Below, in pieces: positions 1-13,030 of a stretch of 64,000 nucleotides of DNA (positions are counted from its first letter, which is position 1; each line of letters begins with the position of its first letter). The DNA is taken from positions 4,501,634-4,565,633 of the forward strand of contig CP099853.1 of the NCBI GenBank assembly GCA_030062745.1. The letters run 5' to 3'. Below the pieces are notes generated by a model. The model saw nothing but the letters and a program-made list of their open reading frames with translations, was not told the origin of the DNA and made no database searches. Source of the stretch: Capitulum mitella (taxonomy: Eukaryota > Arthropoda > Thecostraca > Pollicipedomorpha > Pollicipedidae). The position numbers were made by a program, and so were the translations under genes.

Positions 1-3000
1 TTTAAAAACAAAAATCAAGAAGCATTTTCATAGGTTTTACTAAAAGGTCCGGCGAAACGAACATGAAAACCGGGGGTTTAAAGCGTTTTGGGGATTTGTG
101 CCAAAAACTTACGAACACATACTGGTTGAGGGGTGCAAACATCGCTGGCTCGTGACACATGACCGATGTCATCTGTAGCACAAAAACATTTTTTTATATC
201 GTTTTCCCTATGCTATGGTTCATTATAGTGCATTCTGTCTTATTTAATGTGAAAAACGCAATACATTTTCCAATCAGTATTTTAACTGAAACAGAGATGA
301 ACCATTAATATTGTCACGCATGACGGCAGCTGAACGTCAACAGCTGATCATGAAACTGCCTTGACGTTTCTCAGCGGTTCGGATTTTTCTCACGGCCGCC
401 GAATTACCAGCACACATTCGCCACATCCTCAGCCTTGGGAGTACGGGAAGCACGTCATCCTGCGCCGTGGCAAAGCGTCCTAGTATGAGCACGCAACGCA
501 CCAGCGCAGCGCAGCCCTGGAGACTAATCCGAATCGAAAATGTCCTTCCCACTGGGCCACACGCGTCAGCAGTTCCTCCATGGCGACGTCCTGCGGACCA
601 TTCAGTCCTCCCGAGGGGAAGGCTGCAAGACAGCGCCGCGTTGTCTGGCAGCGGGAACGCCAGACGGTCTGAGCGCCGCACTCCTGGAAGCGGCCGGGCG
701 GTCTCCTTTGAGGCCACGATCGGCGCGGCTGAATGGGATTGCGGGAAGGCGCCGGCACCACCTGTGCGCCGGCTAGGGCCCGGCAGAAGATTACCTTCAT
801 CTGGACACACCCAGGCGCCGGGGCTTCTGCTGCGCGGAAGGTTTCTGGGAAACTCTGGCATCATGGTGTGCTCCGGAGATTAAATATTGGCTCCGCTCAG
901 TTGCATAAGGCGATGGAATTAAACCGTAGAGTGGTTAAAAGTGCTGCCACCTACCCCGCTTAACTTGATTTAGCTTTCGTGAGGTCTGTCAATGCACCTG
1001 TGCTGGCGCGACACGGTTTTCAGAGAACGACATCGTACGAACAGATTACGGGCGGTACAAGCGCAAGCATAGTCTGGAAAGTTGCCCGTCGCCCCTCCGC
1101 GTTTAGGGAAACTGAAAATTAGCCCTGTGTGGCTTTGCATGAAAGAAACGACATGAAATGGCTTTCGTCTGGTTGGCTTTTCGTCGATACCCAGCTGGAA
1201 GCCTCGGCAGATTTGTTTCTGCTACTTGATAAATAACATAGCGTTACTGAAAGTGTCACGTATGGAACAAAAATTTCCGGACAGAAGCAAAATGAAAAAG
1301 CAAAAGAGGCGATCATGTCAACAAAATCAACGACTAGTTTCTGATGTTTCTGTTCTGGTTCAAGTCCTTTCATACCACAACGTTTGAAACCCATGGACAG
1401 AGGTCCAGGAAACGCCGACACTGTCTCCGTGTAAGGGAAGTGAAATGCACAGTCGTCTCCCAACGCAAAACGCAAACACACAATTTGGTATAAATTGCCT
1501 CAATGGCGAGCGCAGCTTGAAATTGCGCGCTTGGCTTTTCTAAAGGAGGAAGACAGTCGGCGAAGGTCGATGCGCCGAACGCAAAAGGCCGAAAGTGGCC
1601 CTTAACGACAATGCCAGCCAGGTGATCGCTACCGACCATCTGCGACTGCCGACTAGCTGAAAAGGCAGTCACTAAATTTAACTTCTTCTCATTGAACTAT
1701 ACGTTCGGACAGACGTAGCCATGGCGAAGGTAGGACTGTGAGAAAACTGGACATGCCCGTCGTTTCTAAGCATTATGCATGGGCCTACACCAGGGACAGT
1801 CTCCCCAGGGCACTGCAGGCTCTTAGCACTGGCCCCAATCAGATTCGGAGAGTCAGAGTCAGAGCTCTTCTGAACCTCTTCCCACTGGTGATTCTCTTTA
1901 CGTCCCACAAAATGCATAGAACTGACAATCGGAGCAAGCATCAAGTGCAGACAGGCACTTGAAGTCGGGATAAAGGTCAGCTGTGTGGTACCGCGGTTCG
2001 CTCGAGTCGCTGCAGAGGTAACGCACGCGCGATGAATAATAATCATGGGATACATGCCGGCACCCCATCTCTAACGACGCTGGGTCACAGTGAAGTTTTC
2101 TACAGGAACACTTATCTACGGCACATTCATGGAAATTCGGCCCCTAAAAACCTCAGCAGCGCCAAGGTGAGACTGCCGCTGCTGTCGGTGTGCTGAATGC
2201 GATTTGTAACAAAAAGACACGAGGGTTAAAACGGTTTTCACTTGTCCGGATGCACTAGTGACTACTGCATCCGGACAAACTTCGCTTATTCATTTCAGAC
2301 AAGGTCACTAAATATCTGCATCATACTCACATCCCAGTCGCCCTCGCGGGCTTTATGTCCATTTTGTCATGTCCCGGAGATGGAAGAGGTCGTAGTAGAC
2401 GCCTGCCACCCTGTACCGGGAATATCACGGGCGGCCACGGCCTCGTGGGGTAATCACGCGCTGGCGGGCAGCACCGCTCCAGGAATTCCGCCGTGTAGGT
2501 AGCAATCGGCGTTCCGGCCTCTCAGAACCTGACCAGCGCCCGGAGGATCTCCCGGGAAGGCGGTGCGGTGTGCTGGTGCAGGTAGGTGTGGTGCAGTGCA
2601 GGATACCGGCAGGGGAAGGAAGCAGCGATCAGACCACGACACCGGGTTCGCGACATGACGCACTAGGGCTGGCTCAAGTTTTTTTTTAACCCAAATTAGC
2701 CAAAGCACAAACCCAAGGGCCCACGGCGGGCGCAGAGCTTCTCGTGGTTCGAAGTGGTAAATAAGCAAAACGTGACAAACCGTGTCTTGTTGAAGGATGT
2801 AGATCCAGTGATGTAGTGTAGATGTAGGTGTAGAACATCAGGGGCAGTATCAGGGTACAAGGTTAAAGGTTCACTTTTCCAGTTTTACAAAACGACGTGA
2901 TTGCGACCATCCATGTTTAGAGGTTAGTTTCTCAATCGTGTCCGGACAGAACTTCGTATCGCATTTCCTCGTATCGCATTTCTTCGTACGCAAAACTTCG

Positions 3001-3301
3001 AACGCAAATTTTCGTATCGCATTTCCTCATATACGCAAAACCTTCGTATCCTCGTATTTTGGGGGGAAGGGGTACTCAAAAATTGCCGTCGTGTTAATGA
3101 TCATACGAAAGGCTTCATGTTAATTTTCTTCCCATCGCGGCTTCAAACATGAGATGACTGTTCTGATGAAGCCGGCACCTGAAGGCTGCCAAAGGACTCA
3201 GCAGCCGAAAAGTCATTTGAACAGCATCGTCATTTTCTTGCGTTTAAGTCGGAACAATTATTGCATTTGTCATGATAAGATTTTATTTAAAAAAGTTATC
3301 C
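1..3301. other. Unassigned flank, no recognisable gene
   Basis: No recognisable gene. A GC- and CpG-rich block at about 440-880 is open on both strands (337-864 on -, 467-883 on +), but neither translation shows a known domain and simultaneous opening on both strands is what high GC alone gives. The remainder is AT-rich single-copy-looking DNA with scattered short open frames. Confidence 0.4.
2945..3062. repeat. Degenerate short tandem repeat (TTCGTATCGCATTTC-like)
   Basis: The phrase CGTATCGCATTTC recurs four times in about 110 bp with variants (CGTACGCAAAAC, CGAACGCAAATTT). A looser echo lies at about 3,727-3,765. No coding sense was seen. Confidence 0.5.
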
Positions 3302-3372
3302 ATCGTGCTCGTGGCCGAGGGGGTAGGGACGTTGACTGGTCCAGATGACGCCGGGTTCGAGTCCCGGGAACA
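3302..3372 (+). repeat. tRNA-derived SINE head or tRNA pseudogene
   Basis: Contains an A-box-like stretch (TGGCCGAGGGGGTAGGG) and, about 40 nt later, a B box with a perfect 5-bp T arm (CCGGG-TTCGAGT-CCCGG). The A/B spacing fits a tRNA-derived RNA polymerase III promoter. There is no complete 7-bp acceptor stem, so a functional tRNA is unlikely and a SINE 5' head is more probable. The unrelated tail that follows is AT-rich. Confidence 0.5.
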
Positions 3373-6300
3373 ACAAAAAGGAACTCGAACTGTTTGGCCC
3401 GACCATTCTTAGCGTAGTTAATTGGTAACTGACCAGAAAGGACAAACCCGGTATTGGGAGGCCGTGTCGCAAGATTGTACGGTACGAAAAAGATCCCTCC
3501 GCGGTCCTCTGGCTAAAAAAGCCGGAAGAGAAATTATCCGTTGAACTGGAATTGCATTACTGGATGGTGCGCTCAGGATACTTACAACAAGCTCTGTTTA
3601 GCACATAGGTGTTCTGAGTCAAAAGCAATCCATACAAACCGTTCAAAGAAAATTTCAAAAAAAAGAAAATAAGGAGTTCATCTTTATCTTTTTGCAAAAC
3701 GGCGCGGAAAAGTTGCCTTTGCATCCGCAAAAATTCGTATAGGGAGATATTCGTATCTCATGGGAGGGGGGCAGACACGTTTTCCCCCATAGGACTAATG
3801 TTAAATCTCCCAAAAAGTGCGGTGCATGTCCTCGCCTTTCCCCCCTCTTCTCTGTTCCTACACCCATGGTCTGGTGCATCATTGTCACAGAATCCAATCT
3901 ACGTACGTGCACAAAAAGGTACCCTGCTGACCTGCAAAGCGGACCCCTGTCATCTGAAACGGGAACGCTGTGCAGGTATACGGTTGTCAGGATTTGTTTC
4001 ATCTTATACGTCCTCAATCTTCCAAGGCATGACAGTACGGTGATGCTTAGAAAGAAGAGCCTAGAGCGGATTTTGCTCATCACTAAACATTCTGGGACAT
4101 TTTTTCTCACGACCAGTCAGTTTTCCACATTTTCGGTTTCAATTTTTTCTATCTATAACTATAACCGAAATTATGTTCCTTGATACGTTGGCACTGGAAA
4201 CCTTCAGCTGACTTCTGCTTTTGGTCATGGAAACAAAACGGTACCTTTTCGCCATATTTCTATCGTCCCCCGCCAGTATTGTCAACGCCAGAAGCGTCCG
4301 TTGGTGCAGTGTCAGTTCACGCAAACCTTTTCGGCCAATGCAAAGCGCATACGTTATTTACTTGCACGTTGACAAAAAAAAGACATTTCAGTTTTGGACT
4401 CGTACACATTTTATGTTGAGGGTATTGGAACAGGGAAGAGAAACAGCTGGCCATGCCGCCTGCCGTCCCCTCAGTTTAGATGATGTTTTCTTTCTTTCAA
4501 ATACCGCAGTGCATTGAAACATAGCTCAGAATTGCCATGAGCCATCGCTATGGGTGCAGCCACGTCCCAGACATTGGGAGGGGGAGGCAAACCAGAATCG
4601 TGGGGAGGGGCGATCTGACCCGAGGTTTTATTTTCCAACAGGGAATGCAAAAAACGTGCACTTTCCGACCAAAATAGGGGAAGGGGGACAAAAGCCTATT
4701 TTGTCGAAATTGAAAGGGATATGTCCCGCCAGTCCCTCGGTGGATACACTCATGACCTTCGCCAGAACTGCACACTCTTCACCACGCATCTTGAAAGTTT
4801 GGACATATCTCTTGGACGTGTCTCGGTATTGAAAACAGTCATTGTCCTCGGGGTCTGTTACGGTGGGGGGGGGGGGGTGGACGGGATTGTCGATTAAGGA
4901 ACTTGCCAATGAAACCTGAAAAGGCATATAGAAGCTTGTAGTCAGTGCTGTTGGTCAGTCATCACACGGCACCTGCAGAAATTTCAGAACCACCCCGCTG
5001 ATGACGAGAACGAGCAGTTTGGCGATGCCTTGGGCTGTATGAGCCTCGACTGAGCTGCTTCGAGCATTTTCCAAGATATTGCTGCCATTAATCATTTTAA
5101 TGCACTGAATATTGTACTGAGTTTTTCTGAGGCTGCAACTGAGTTTTTGGGCTTTTTTGGGCCACAGAATGAGGGTTTTCTTAAAAACAGTGGGTACTAC
5201 TGGTGGTCCGTATGACGGCACCTTTCACTGGTTGAGTTGGCATGGCATGATCCTAAAGGTTTCGAACTATGTGTTTTATACAGTGAACGAACCGCCGAAT
5301 ACCTTCACGTGTCGCTCTACACTCCCTACAAGCCGTATAGATGGCGCTCTTGTCAGCGGCGGTGCACGTGCCTGCGGAGGTGGTGCCATCTCTCGGGAGC
5401 AGGACCAACATTTATGAGGCCGTCTGTAAGGCTTCAAACTAAACATTTGTTTCCTACTAGAGATATAGCGTGTCCATTGTTTATTTATTTGAGAGGTAGG
5501 AGGCGCAGCCTCCGAGCTCAGGGGACAAGAAACTTGTGTCAGGTTTTGCATCTTGTCAGAAGCCAAATCAGCCGCCTGGGTGTTGGTCCAGATGGTGTGT
5601 TTATCGTTATGTTGTGTTTATCAGCCCAGTGTAACGGCGCCATGGCTACGAATGGGGCTGCTCGGTGTTTGTTTGCCAGGCCATGGCTGGGGGCCTGTGT
5701 TGAGAAGCGCCTAGTTTCCGATTTGACGATGGGGCTTTGGATTAGCGGGTCGTGGCGTGTCACACCGGAACAGCCAGGTGACGTGCGTGCGATCGCGCCA
5801 CTCTCACCTCTGGCCCGCCCCCGTCTGGTCGTCCTGGTCTACCCAACATTCGGGGATTGTTGGCCTGTCGTTCGGGACAAATGCTTGAAACATGAGGAAT
5901 AATTTGGGGTGGCGTAGAATTGGCCTAACAGCAAGCTTTTTTAGCGAGATTCATGTTTTCTGTATTAATGGCATAATACAAAGGTCCAAATCTCGAAATC
6001 CACTCTTCCTATACGGCTGAAGTCCAGGGAGTTCGTAAACAAGGTGGACGAGTAGCTGACTGCGGGCTGCCCACACCCACGCGTTGCATGCGAGGCGCTG
6101 GGGGCCGGACTGCAGGTCTACTGTTTGGAGCATCACGCACTTGAATGGTGTTGCAACGCGTGTTGTTTTTACACCTCACCGGTCCGCATGGCTCAGAAAT
6201 CGTTGCGCGTCGGGTGGAATGCACAGCGGTGGGATGGGTAAGGCGCGTAGTTTATTCTGAGGGCTTGCTGATGACGATCTACGGTCGGCTGAGTGCAATG

Positions 6301-7252
6301 GATGGACCCGCTGATTTATCACACAACGTCACCGCCAGAGAACGAAAACACAAAGGGTGGGCTAGAAATGCATCAAGGCATGGCGGATGGTCTCTCTGAC
6401 AGCAGCTCTCATCGCCAAACGGTGAACGTCTGATGCTTTCAAGGGCCCGAAATGCATTATCTCATATGTACCCTATGCCAGAGTGATGATGTGCTTGGAT
6501 TGCGCGAGCTCGAGTAATGTAGTAATGAATTTGGCATACATTTGCGGGGAAATGAAGTCATCTGGAGACCTTGTGGTACCTCAGAATATGAATCATGGCA
6601 TCGTTAAGTGACTCTCATGAAAAGTTTGCTTCTTAAGTTAAATACATGGAATTCTGCGATGCGTCATACTGCAATAAAGAATCATGGCTAGTATTAAATC
6701 GACGTTCTATAGTCTATTGTAAAGTTCCTTTTCTGGTTTTATACGACTGGCCTCAAAACTGTATGGCCCCCATAGTCTCTGCCGTACCCAGTCTCCTTGG
6801 GTGCTGATAGGAAGCATAACTCTGCACTTTATTTAAACTTTTCGTGGTCATGAAAAGGCTCATTTGGGTCAAATATCCCTGAAAACGAAGAACGTTGAAA
6901 CCGCATCCAAATTGCGCATCCCCAGCCCGAAGGGTCTTGCAGACATGTGTCGTCATGTGCACAACTTGTATTTTGAAATGAACAACTCCAACTCTAACAA
7001 TTCCGTCCAGTTTGTATTATTCACCGCTCGCTCGGAGGAGGGTATTTGCGTCGTTCCCTCGGCGAGGGGTCTGAAAGACCCTCATCGGCTTTCTCGAGAA
7101 CGGAAAGCGATAGAGAAAATAAAAAAATCCCTTCATTATGTTTTGTCATGCTGATAGCACGAAGGCAAGCAGCATGTGACTTGCGTGACCTTTAACAGAC
7201 CAGCTTAGGTCAAATGGTCAATGGAATGTTTTATTTATTAATTAATATTTCC

Positions 7253-7255
<3 letters not shown>
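3373..7255. other. Unassigned region, no supported gene
   Basis: Nothing recognisable. The longest open frame (5,237-5,902, +, 221 codons from ATG) is rich in Arg, Cys and Leu, shows no known motif and is matched by overlapping open frames on the other strand. A G run occurs at about 4,864-4,877. I find no splice-supported exon chain or RNA gene here. Confidence 0.35.

Positions 7256-7314
<59 letters not shown>
7256..7314. repeat. (TA)n microsatellite
   Basis: An uninterrupted TA dinucleotide run of about 58 bp in AT-rich DNA. Similar runs occur at about 24,208-24,246, 26,639-26,680 and 47,211-47,288. Confidence 0.95.
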
Positions 7315-7317
<3 letters not shown>

Positions 7318-8265
7318 CTAATAATTAATCAAACACGACATTGCTGACATTGTCGACACTGAAAAGAAACACGACAAAAGAAACACGACATTGTCGTGTT
7401 TCTTTTTCCAGCACATGACTTTGATTGGGTAGTGCTAGATAAAAGTGGAATCATGCATCAAAACAGGACTTGTTTAAGCGTGCGTCACCGACGAGCAACG
7501 CCTGCAACGATTGAAACTTGCATGCAGTTATTTCTATGGATTCACTTTTAGCTAGGGAGCACCATGCTGGTCTTCGTTAAGTACTGTAGCAGAACTCTGT
7601 GGCGTCATCTTCTCTTGCCATCCCTTTTTGCAGTTTTGCGGTTAAGTAATGTTGCGCAACATTCTGCTATGTTACAAATGCACATTTTGCGAATGCAGAT
7701 GTAAAACACGTTACATCAGGGCTTTGTCTCACATGTTCATGGGGGGGGGGCTCAGCCCCGCTGTGCGGTCGTCAGCCCCCTCCAGTCAAAGAAAAACTGT
7801 GTGGCTGCGAGGAGGGAGAGGGAAGGACAGTTTGAATGCTCGAACTAATAAAACTAATACGGGGTTTCCTGTGGAAACGTGGCGTTTTTTCAGAATACGA
7901 AATCGCTGCAAAAATGACTCGTCCATCCATTTTTCAGCGACGTCTGTATCGCCAGAGATAGTGTGTGCTTTAAACAAACACAAGGCTATCTATGCTAATA
8001 CAATAAATATGTAGAAAAATATGTATGCTAACTAAATAAATGTAGGATATTCTGTGGAAAAATCAGATTTTTCCAGATGCAAAGCCACTGCAAACATGCT
8101 TCGTCTACCATTTTTTCGTACGTTTGAATCACCAGTGGTAGTGCATGCAAATGATATATGCTGATAGGATTTTAATTGTACCATAACACCGAAAAGGGGA
8201 AAACCTTAAACAGTTCGGCCAAAATATGAAGAGAAAATGGCAAAACGTACAGGAGATAAAAAATA
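7315..8265. other. AT-rich DNA with an imperfect tandem duplication
   Basis: Two related stretches of about 100 bp (about 7,877-7,976 and 8,053-8,148) share the order CTGTGGAAA, TTTTTCAGA, GCCACTGCAAA, CGTC, CCATTTTT and CACCAG, offset by about 175 bp, suggesting an old tandem duplication. A short hairpin-like phrase (AAACACGACA) repeats at 7,331-7,405. No gene recognised. Confidence 0.35.
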
Positions 8266-9365
8266 AAGAAAACGGATCTAGAAAAGTCAGTTATCTTTTA
8301 TGCAGCCTCCAAAACCGGAAACCAGGCCTCCCTTTTTTTCGAACGGGTCTGCTTCAGAAGAATTTGCCTGTTTTAAACCATGCATTTTCGCCTTAAAAAT
8401 ATCCGTTTTCCGCACTTGCATACTTTCTCATGAGGCATAAGCTCGTTTTGACCACACCAAGTCAATAAACTTGGGCCCATTGAAATGCAGAATGTCCTAA
8501 TATTTTACCTCACTTTTCCTACAGTACCTCTTCGTGCATCTTTTAAGTGATAATGGTCCTATATGAGCCATTTTATTAAACGTGGAACCAAATTTGTTAG
8601 CATCCGTCGTACGATTACAAGACATGATAACGTTTGGTATGAAATGGGAAAATACTGCAAGCAAACCAACGAACAAACGACGGGCGTAAATTGCAGACGG
8701 GAAAATATGGAATGCCAGATATCGATGTGGAGACTAATGTAGAGAACCAATTATTTCGTCGAACAAAGCATGAAAGGAAAAGCATGAAATGAAAAGTGTT
8801 GAACAGATATATCGGAGCAATATAAACATTTTTTTTTTATCAAATAACAGATGACTGAATGACACGACATCGAGACAGGAATCAATACTGCGTCTGATTA
8901 AAACCTGAAATGAACAATACTGCGAGACACCATGTAGCGCAACACGGTGGGCACAAGCACTGACCTCCCGAAAACGGCTGGACATCCCAGCAGGAACGCA
9001 GCGAAAGTTTTGTAAGGATTGCACATAATCTCCCAAATGTCTTAGGTGTTTAGTTGGAATTCTCTAAAATGAATATTCTTATAATTTCAAGGGGCTGTTG
9101 CACTACTACTTTGCTACTGAACTACTGAACCGACCGGACAAATATCCTGATTGCGCCCTGGAACTGATGGTGTGGCTGCAGAATACTGGCATCTTGTGTC
9201 CGACGGTATGAGGAGTTTGAGTCCTGGACGAAAAATTATTTTCCCAGTAGTCTTTTGAGGCTAAGCTGTGATTCCTGGTACCGGGGATCTCCGCTACTTA
9301 GGTTCGGAGAAATACTTCAAATAAAGTAGCCATTGATAAAAGAAAGGCCTCGGGGGCAGGGGGTT
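8210..9365 (+). repeat. Third, degenerate copy of arm-1 sequence
   Basis: Read on +, 8,266-9,290 follows arm 1 at about 25,030-26,165 in direct orientation: shared landmarks include GCTTCAGAAGAATYTGCC, TCAATAAACTT, TGCTACTGAACTACTGAACCGACC and CTGGAACTGATGGTGTGGC. Its start (CCAAAATATGARGAGAAAA) resembles about 23,636 and its end (GAAAGRCCTC followed by GGGGCAGGGGG) resembles about 31,655-31,680. It looks like a collinear arm-1 copy with large internal deletions. It carries no P450 exon. Confidence 0.55.
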
Positions 9366-10166
9366 TCTTCACTGAGCGAAGGTCCAGAGTCCTTTGTTTA
9401 CGGACTCTTGTTATTTGAGCTTGACGTACGCCCAGGCACGTCAGAGACGTTTTCATCACAGGAAAACTAGAGCTGAGCCGCGACGAAAAGCTGTGACTTG
9501 TGCTCGTGGCGGCATTCGGTCATGAACGACTGGCGCACCAACAGCGGCATTTATGTAAACAGACCTTCCGAGTTTCTCCAAGTCGGCTCTTGATCGGACC
9601 CTCGGACCCTCGGATTCACTATTCCTATCGGCTGGTCATCACCCTGCACCAGGACATTTGACCTGAATGACGCCTGTTGTTTACATGCTGTCATCTCCCA
9701 TGCATATCATCCTGTAAATACATATATGCTGCATGTGTTGCTTTCTCCCTGACAGCGTAGGACCCGTGATGCGTTCGTACAATCCGACAGCTGATATGAT
9801 GCTAACTGATGGGATTTCCAAGCTCCAGAAGCGACTTCAGACACTCATGTGGCTACGAAAAATCGAAAACAGGTCGAAATGATTACATTGCATGCTCCTA
9901 GATGTAGATTGTTACAACAGATACAGATATGGTGGTGTATAGGAACGTGTTGTTGTGAGCGTTACCAGGTTCAAGCCTCCGTCTGCCGCCTTTGTCTGTT
10001 ACGTCTCTAAAGTACCCTGACAAGGGGGAGGGTCGTACTGTGGAGACGCGAAGTTACTTTAACACGCAAGGGTACACTCACTAGTAAGCGTCAGCACCGA
10101 TCAACATAAAAGCAACTAGCACATACCATGGAGCACAGCGCAGGAGCGGGAACGGATATGAACGCC

Positions 10167-10379
10167 GTTAGTGTCGGGTTTGGGTTGAAGTTCGGCGAGG
10201 ACCTCAGAGAGTAGCCCTGAGTAAGGCAGCTCCAGCCGTTAGTGTCGGGTTTGGGTTGAAGTTCGGCGAGGACCTCAGAGAGTAGCCCTGAGTAAGGCAG
10301 CTCCAGCTGTTAGTGTCGGGATTGGGTTGAAGTTCGGCGAGGACTTCAGAGAATAGCCCTGAGTAAGGCTTCTCTAGCT
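10167..10379. repeat. 71-bp minisatellite, three units
   Basis: Units start at 10,167, 10,238 and 10,309 with the phrase GTTAGTGTCGGG; a partial fourth start is at 10,380. The first two units are almost identical and the third has drifted. The array lies in the segment of block A missing from the right copy. Confidence 0.9.
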
Positions 10380-11106
10380 GTTAGCGTCAGCTGGAACGAG
10401 AGGCAGGGGCACGAGACCTTGACATTACAAAATAGGCGGCTGTGGCGGCGGTGGCCTTCGCGTCAACGGCGCTGCGTGCGGCAGCGACCGCATGGGCGTT
10501 AGAGCTCCGGCAGTGCTGCCCGCGAGGCGGGCTGCGGACTGGACTCGGTCTGCGAGGACGCCAGCGGCCGCAGAAACCCTCGGTTAACTGGTCCAAGCCA
10601 GTGTATCGTTACGTGTGAAAGGTACGGCAGCAGAGTAGTGGCCAGGCCAAGCAGTGATGACCGGTTTCGTGGGGGTGGCTGTATTGTTGCTAGCTGTTAA
10701 TTTGCGGTGGTGTGTATGATCGGAAGTGTGGGTTGGTCTCCTCCACGTCTCAGCGGGAGGTGTTTTGTAGCCATGACTGCGCAGGACTCGGACGCCGGCG
10801 CCTGCGGCCCGCTGACCCGGCGGGCCTTCGCGGCCAACCGTTTGACCGTATCTAGCTGTGGGCGGTGGTTGCACCACCCCACCTGACATGTGCGCTTGTC
10901 GGGAGGAACCGGCTACAGTCTCAAGAGAGATCCCAGCTTTGAGGGATGTCCTGGTCTGCCGCGGTGCCTGGAAAAGTGTCCCGGCCTGCCGCTCCACTCG
11001 AAGACAGGTCATGACCGTATTGAGAAATGTTAAAATAAATCACCGTGCTTCACGTGTATTTACTGTCATTATTAAAAGAAAAAAACGATGCGAATGGTTC
11101 GCTGTG

Positions 11107-11452
11107 ATGCTGTAAAGCCAGAGCCCGTGCTGAGCAGTGCTTGCACAGACTGACATACACCGGATCGCGCTATGCCAACCTAACTGCATAATTCGGAGGC
11201 GAAAGTTTAACGTACGGGTGTGACCCTCACGATCGCGCAGTAGTCAACATCTCCTTCTGTGGGTCGCTTGGAGGGTGAAGCAGTGGTGAGCAGTGCTTGT
11301 GCAGACAGTCATGCACTGGATCGCGCTGTGCCAACATATCTGCATAATTCGGGGGCGCTCCAGGGGAAAAAGTGAGGGCCGGCACGATTCGAACCCACCT
11401 GGCCATGGTGGGCAGCGGCAATAGGCGCTTAACCAAATGAGCGACCGACACG
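11107..11452 (-). mobile_element. tRNA-derived SINE, left copy
   Basis: On the - strand the element starts near 11,452 with a tRNA-like head: an A-box-like TCGCTCATTTGGTTAAGCG and a B-box GGTTCGAATCG about 45 nt later. The body holds two diverged copies of one module (GAATTATGCAG ... GCGCGATCC ... CAAGCACTGCTCA). A second copy sits at the matching place in the right block A (60,363-60,715), with A box TCGCTCAGTTGGTTAAGCG. The T stem is poorly paired, so a working tRNA is unlikely. It probably moved by LINE-assisted retrotransposition; the partner LINE is not identified. Confidence 0.6.
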
Positions 11453-11699
11453 GCAGTTACATACTACATGCACCTTTCTTGCGGACTATTATTTTGCTTT
11501 CATGAAAAATGTCATGCCGCATGATACTGTGTCCGTTAAAACTGGGGTCAAGATGAAGGAAAAGCGTCCGATGGCCGAGATCTCGGCTGTTTATTCAATG
11601 CCCATGGCGGGCGCTGACGGAGTCACTCCCAGTGACGTCACACGGCGGCTTCCGCAGATTTTAAACAAATCGCTTGGTGATGATACCTCCTCTAGAGGG

Positions 11700-12021
11700 C
11701 CTTGATTACAACCAAGGGGTATTTGATTTAGTTTCTCTATTTGCTTTGCACGATTGGATGTGTTGCCTCAGTCACCTAGCCCTGTTTAGTACCACCTCTA
11801 ATCCCTAGTATCACAATAGCAAATCAGCTGGATGAAATCCCCACAAAATAAATGCATGTGTTATGATAATGCCGTGTGGGGAGGTTTTTTTTGTCTTTTC
11901 CCTTTTTTTGTTTTTCTTTTTTTCTCTCTTTCCCTTTCCCCCCAAGAAAAAAAAAAAAAAATATATCTCTCGCGGGGGGGGGGGGCGGGGAGAAAGAAAA
12001 AAAACCGGGGGGGGGAAGAAA

Positions 12022-12052
<31 letters not shown>

Positions 12053-12470
12053 GTTTTTTGGTTTGTTTGTTTAAAAAAATAATACAGCATCTCTTCTCCT
12101 TGTCCCGTTTTCGTGTTCTTCCTTGTCTCGTGTTTCGTGTTCAACCAACTCAAATCGTTTTCACTGATTTGAGTTGGTTGACCAGTTGTGGAGTATCAGG
12201 TCACAATATGTGCACTTTACCGTGGTACCTATATGCCGGGTTCGTGCAATGCTTTCCTTCACTAGTCCATATTTCTAATGCCCTTACATTGTCTACGCTC
12301 AAGTTACTGTACAGCAATTAAGGCCGTAGCCAGATAGGCTCGCATGCATCTCGTAGTCCCGTTTCTTTTCCCAGTAAAAGTCGATTTCTCTGTAAGGCAG
12401 CTGGAATCCCAGGAAAACAACAGTATCGAATTAAACTCTGTACCTGTTGGTTGACGCCCTCAAAGTAAAA
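11700..12470 (+). repeat. Local inverted repeat partner of 14,330-14,830
   Basis: The stretch with GATTACAACCAAGG, TTTGCTTTGCACGATTGGATGTG, GTTGACCAGTTGTGGAGT and AAGTCGATTTCTCTGTAAGGC returns in reverse complement at 14,330-14,830. Because of the large duplication the right half also has two copies, at about 55,965-56,420 and 60,950-61,405. This small inverted repeat predates the large one, since both copies were carried along. Confidence 0.7.
11880..12075. repeat. Low-complexity homopolymer block (T, C, A, G runs)
   Basis: A chain of T-rich, C-rich, A-rich and finally very long G runs (over 25 G at about 12,023-12,050). The other three copies of this repeat (about 14,640, 56,100, 61,085) have ordinary sequence here, so the block is an insertion private to this copy or a base-calling/assembly artefact. 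Confidence 0.7.
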
Positions 12471-12899
12471 AAATGACAGCAAACATTGAAGCTACCTCGA
12501 CGAACAGGAAAAACGTCGAGGCCGTTCAAGAGAAAACCAGGTTGGGGTAGTCCCGTGTCAACACGATGGAGCTCTGTCGGATTCCTGTAGTAATTTGAAG
12601 GCCGAATATCGTGCTGGAAGGATACAGCATGAGCAAGCTGACTCGACAGTAATTCCCAGGAACTCCTCACCTTGATCTCCATAATGCTGAGCCCTGACTA
12701 AGATACGTTGTAAGATTCTTATGACCGCGGGGTATCGAGCTTTCTGGATATCAGCTTTGGTAACACTGTTTTACAGTAACGTCTTCGTGGTGTCAGCGAG
12801 TGAACTTTGGCTGAGCATTTTGCCTTTTTCATTGCCTTGGAGAAGCAAAATCCATTTCAATTGATCTGTCCACTGTTCATGTGTTTTCAGCTCTTATCT

Positions 12900-13030
12900 G
12901 TAGTAAAGTCTGTAGTACAGTAAGTCTGTATGTTGTGTAGTCTGGTATAGTTAGTCTGTATGTTGTGTAGTCTAGTATAACTAGTCTGTATGTGGTAAAG
13001 TCTGTAGTCTTATCTGTGGCAAAGTTTATC
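12900..13030. repeat. Short-period repeat (AGTCTGTATGTTGTGTAGTCT-like)
   Basis: The phrase TAGTCTGTATGTTGTGTAGTC recurs with drift every 35 bp or so. A decayed version lies at about 63,025-63,110 in the right block A. Confidence 0.7.

Noticed and set aside
337-883. Long overlapping open frames on both strands in a GC-rich block.
   Set aside because: Both strands open at once is expected from GC content; translations show no known motif.
5237-5902. 221-codon open frame on + as a possible gene.
   Set aside because: No domain, no paralogue in the window, Cys/Arg-rich composition, overlapping open frames on the other strand.
11374-11452. A functional tRNA gene on - at the SINE head.
   Set aside because: Box A and B are present, but the T stem and acceptor stem do not pair well and the sequence continues into a repeated SINE body.
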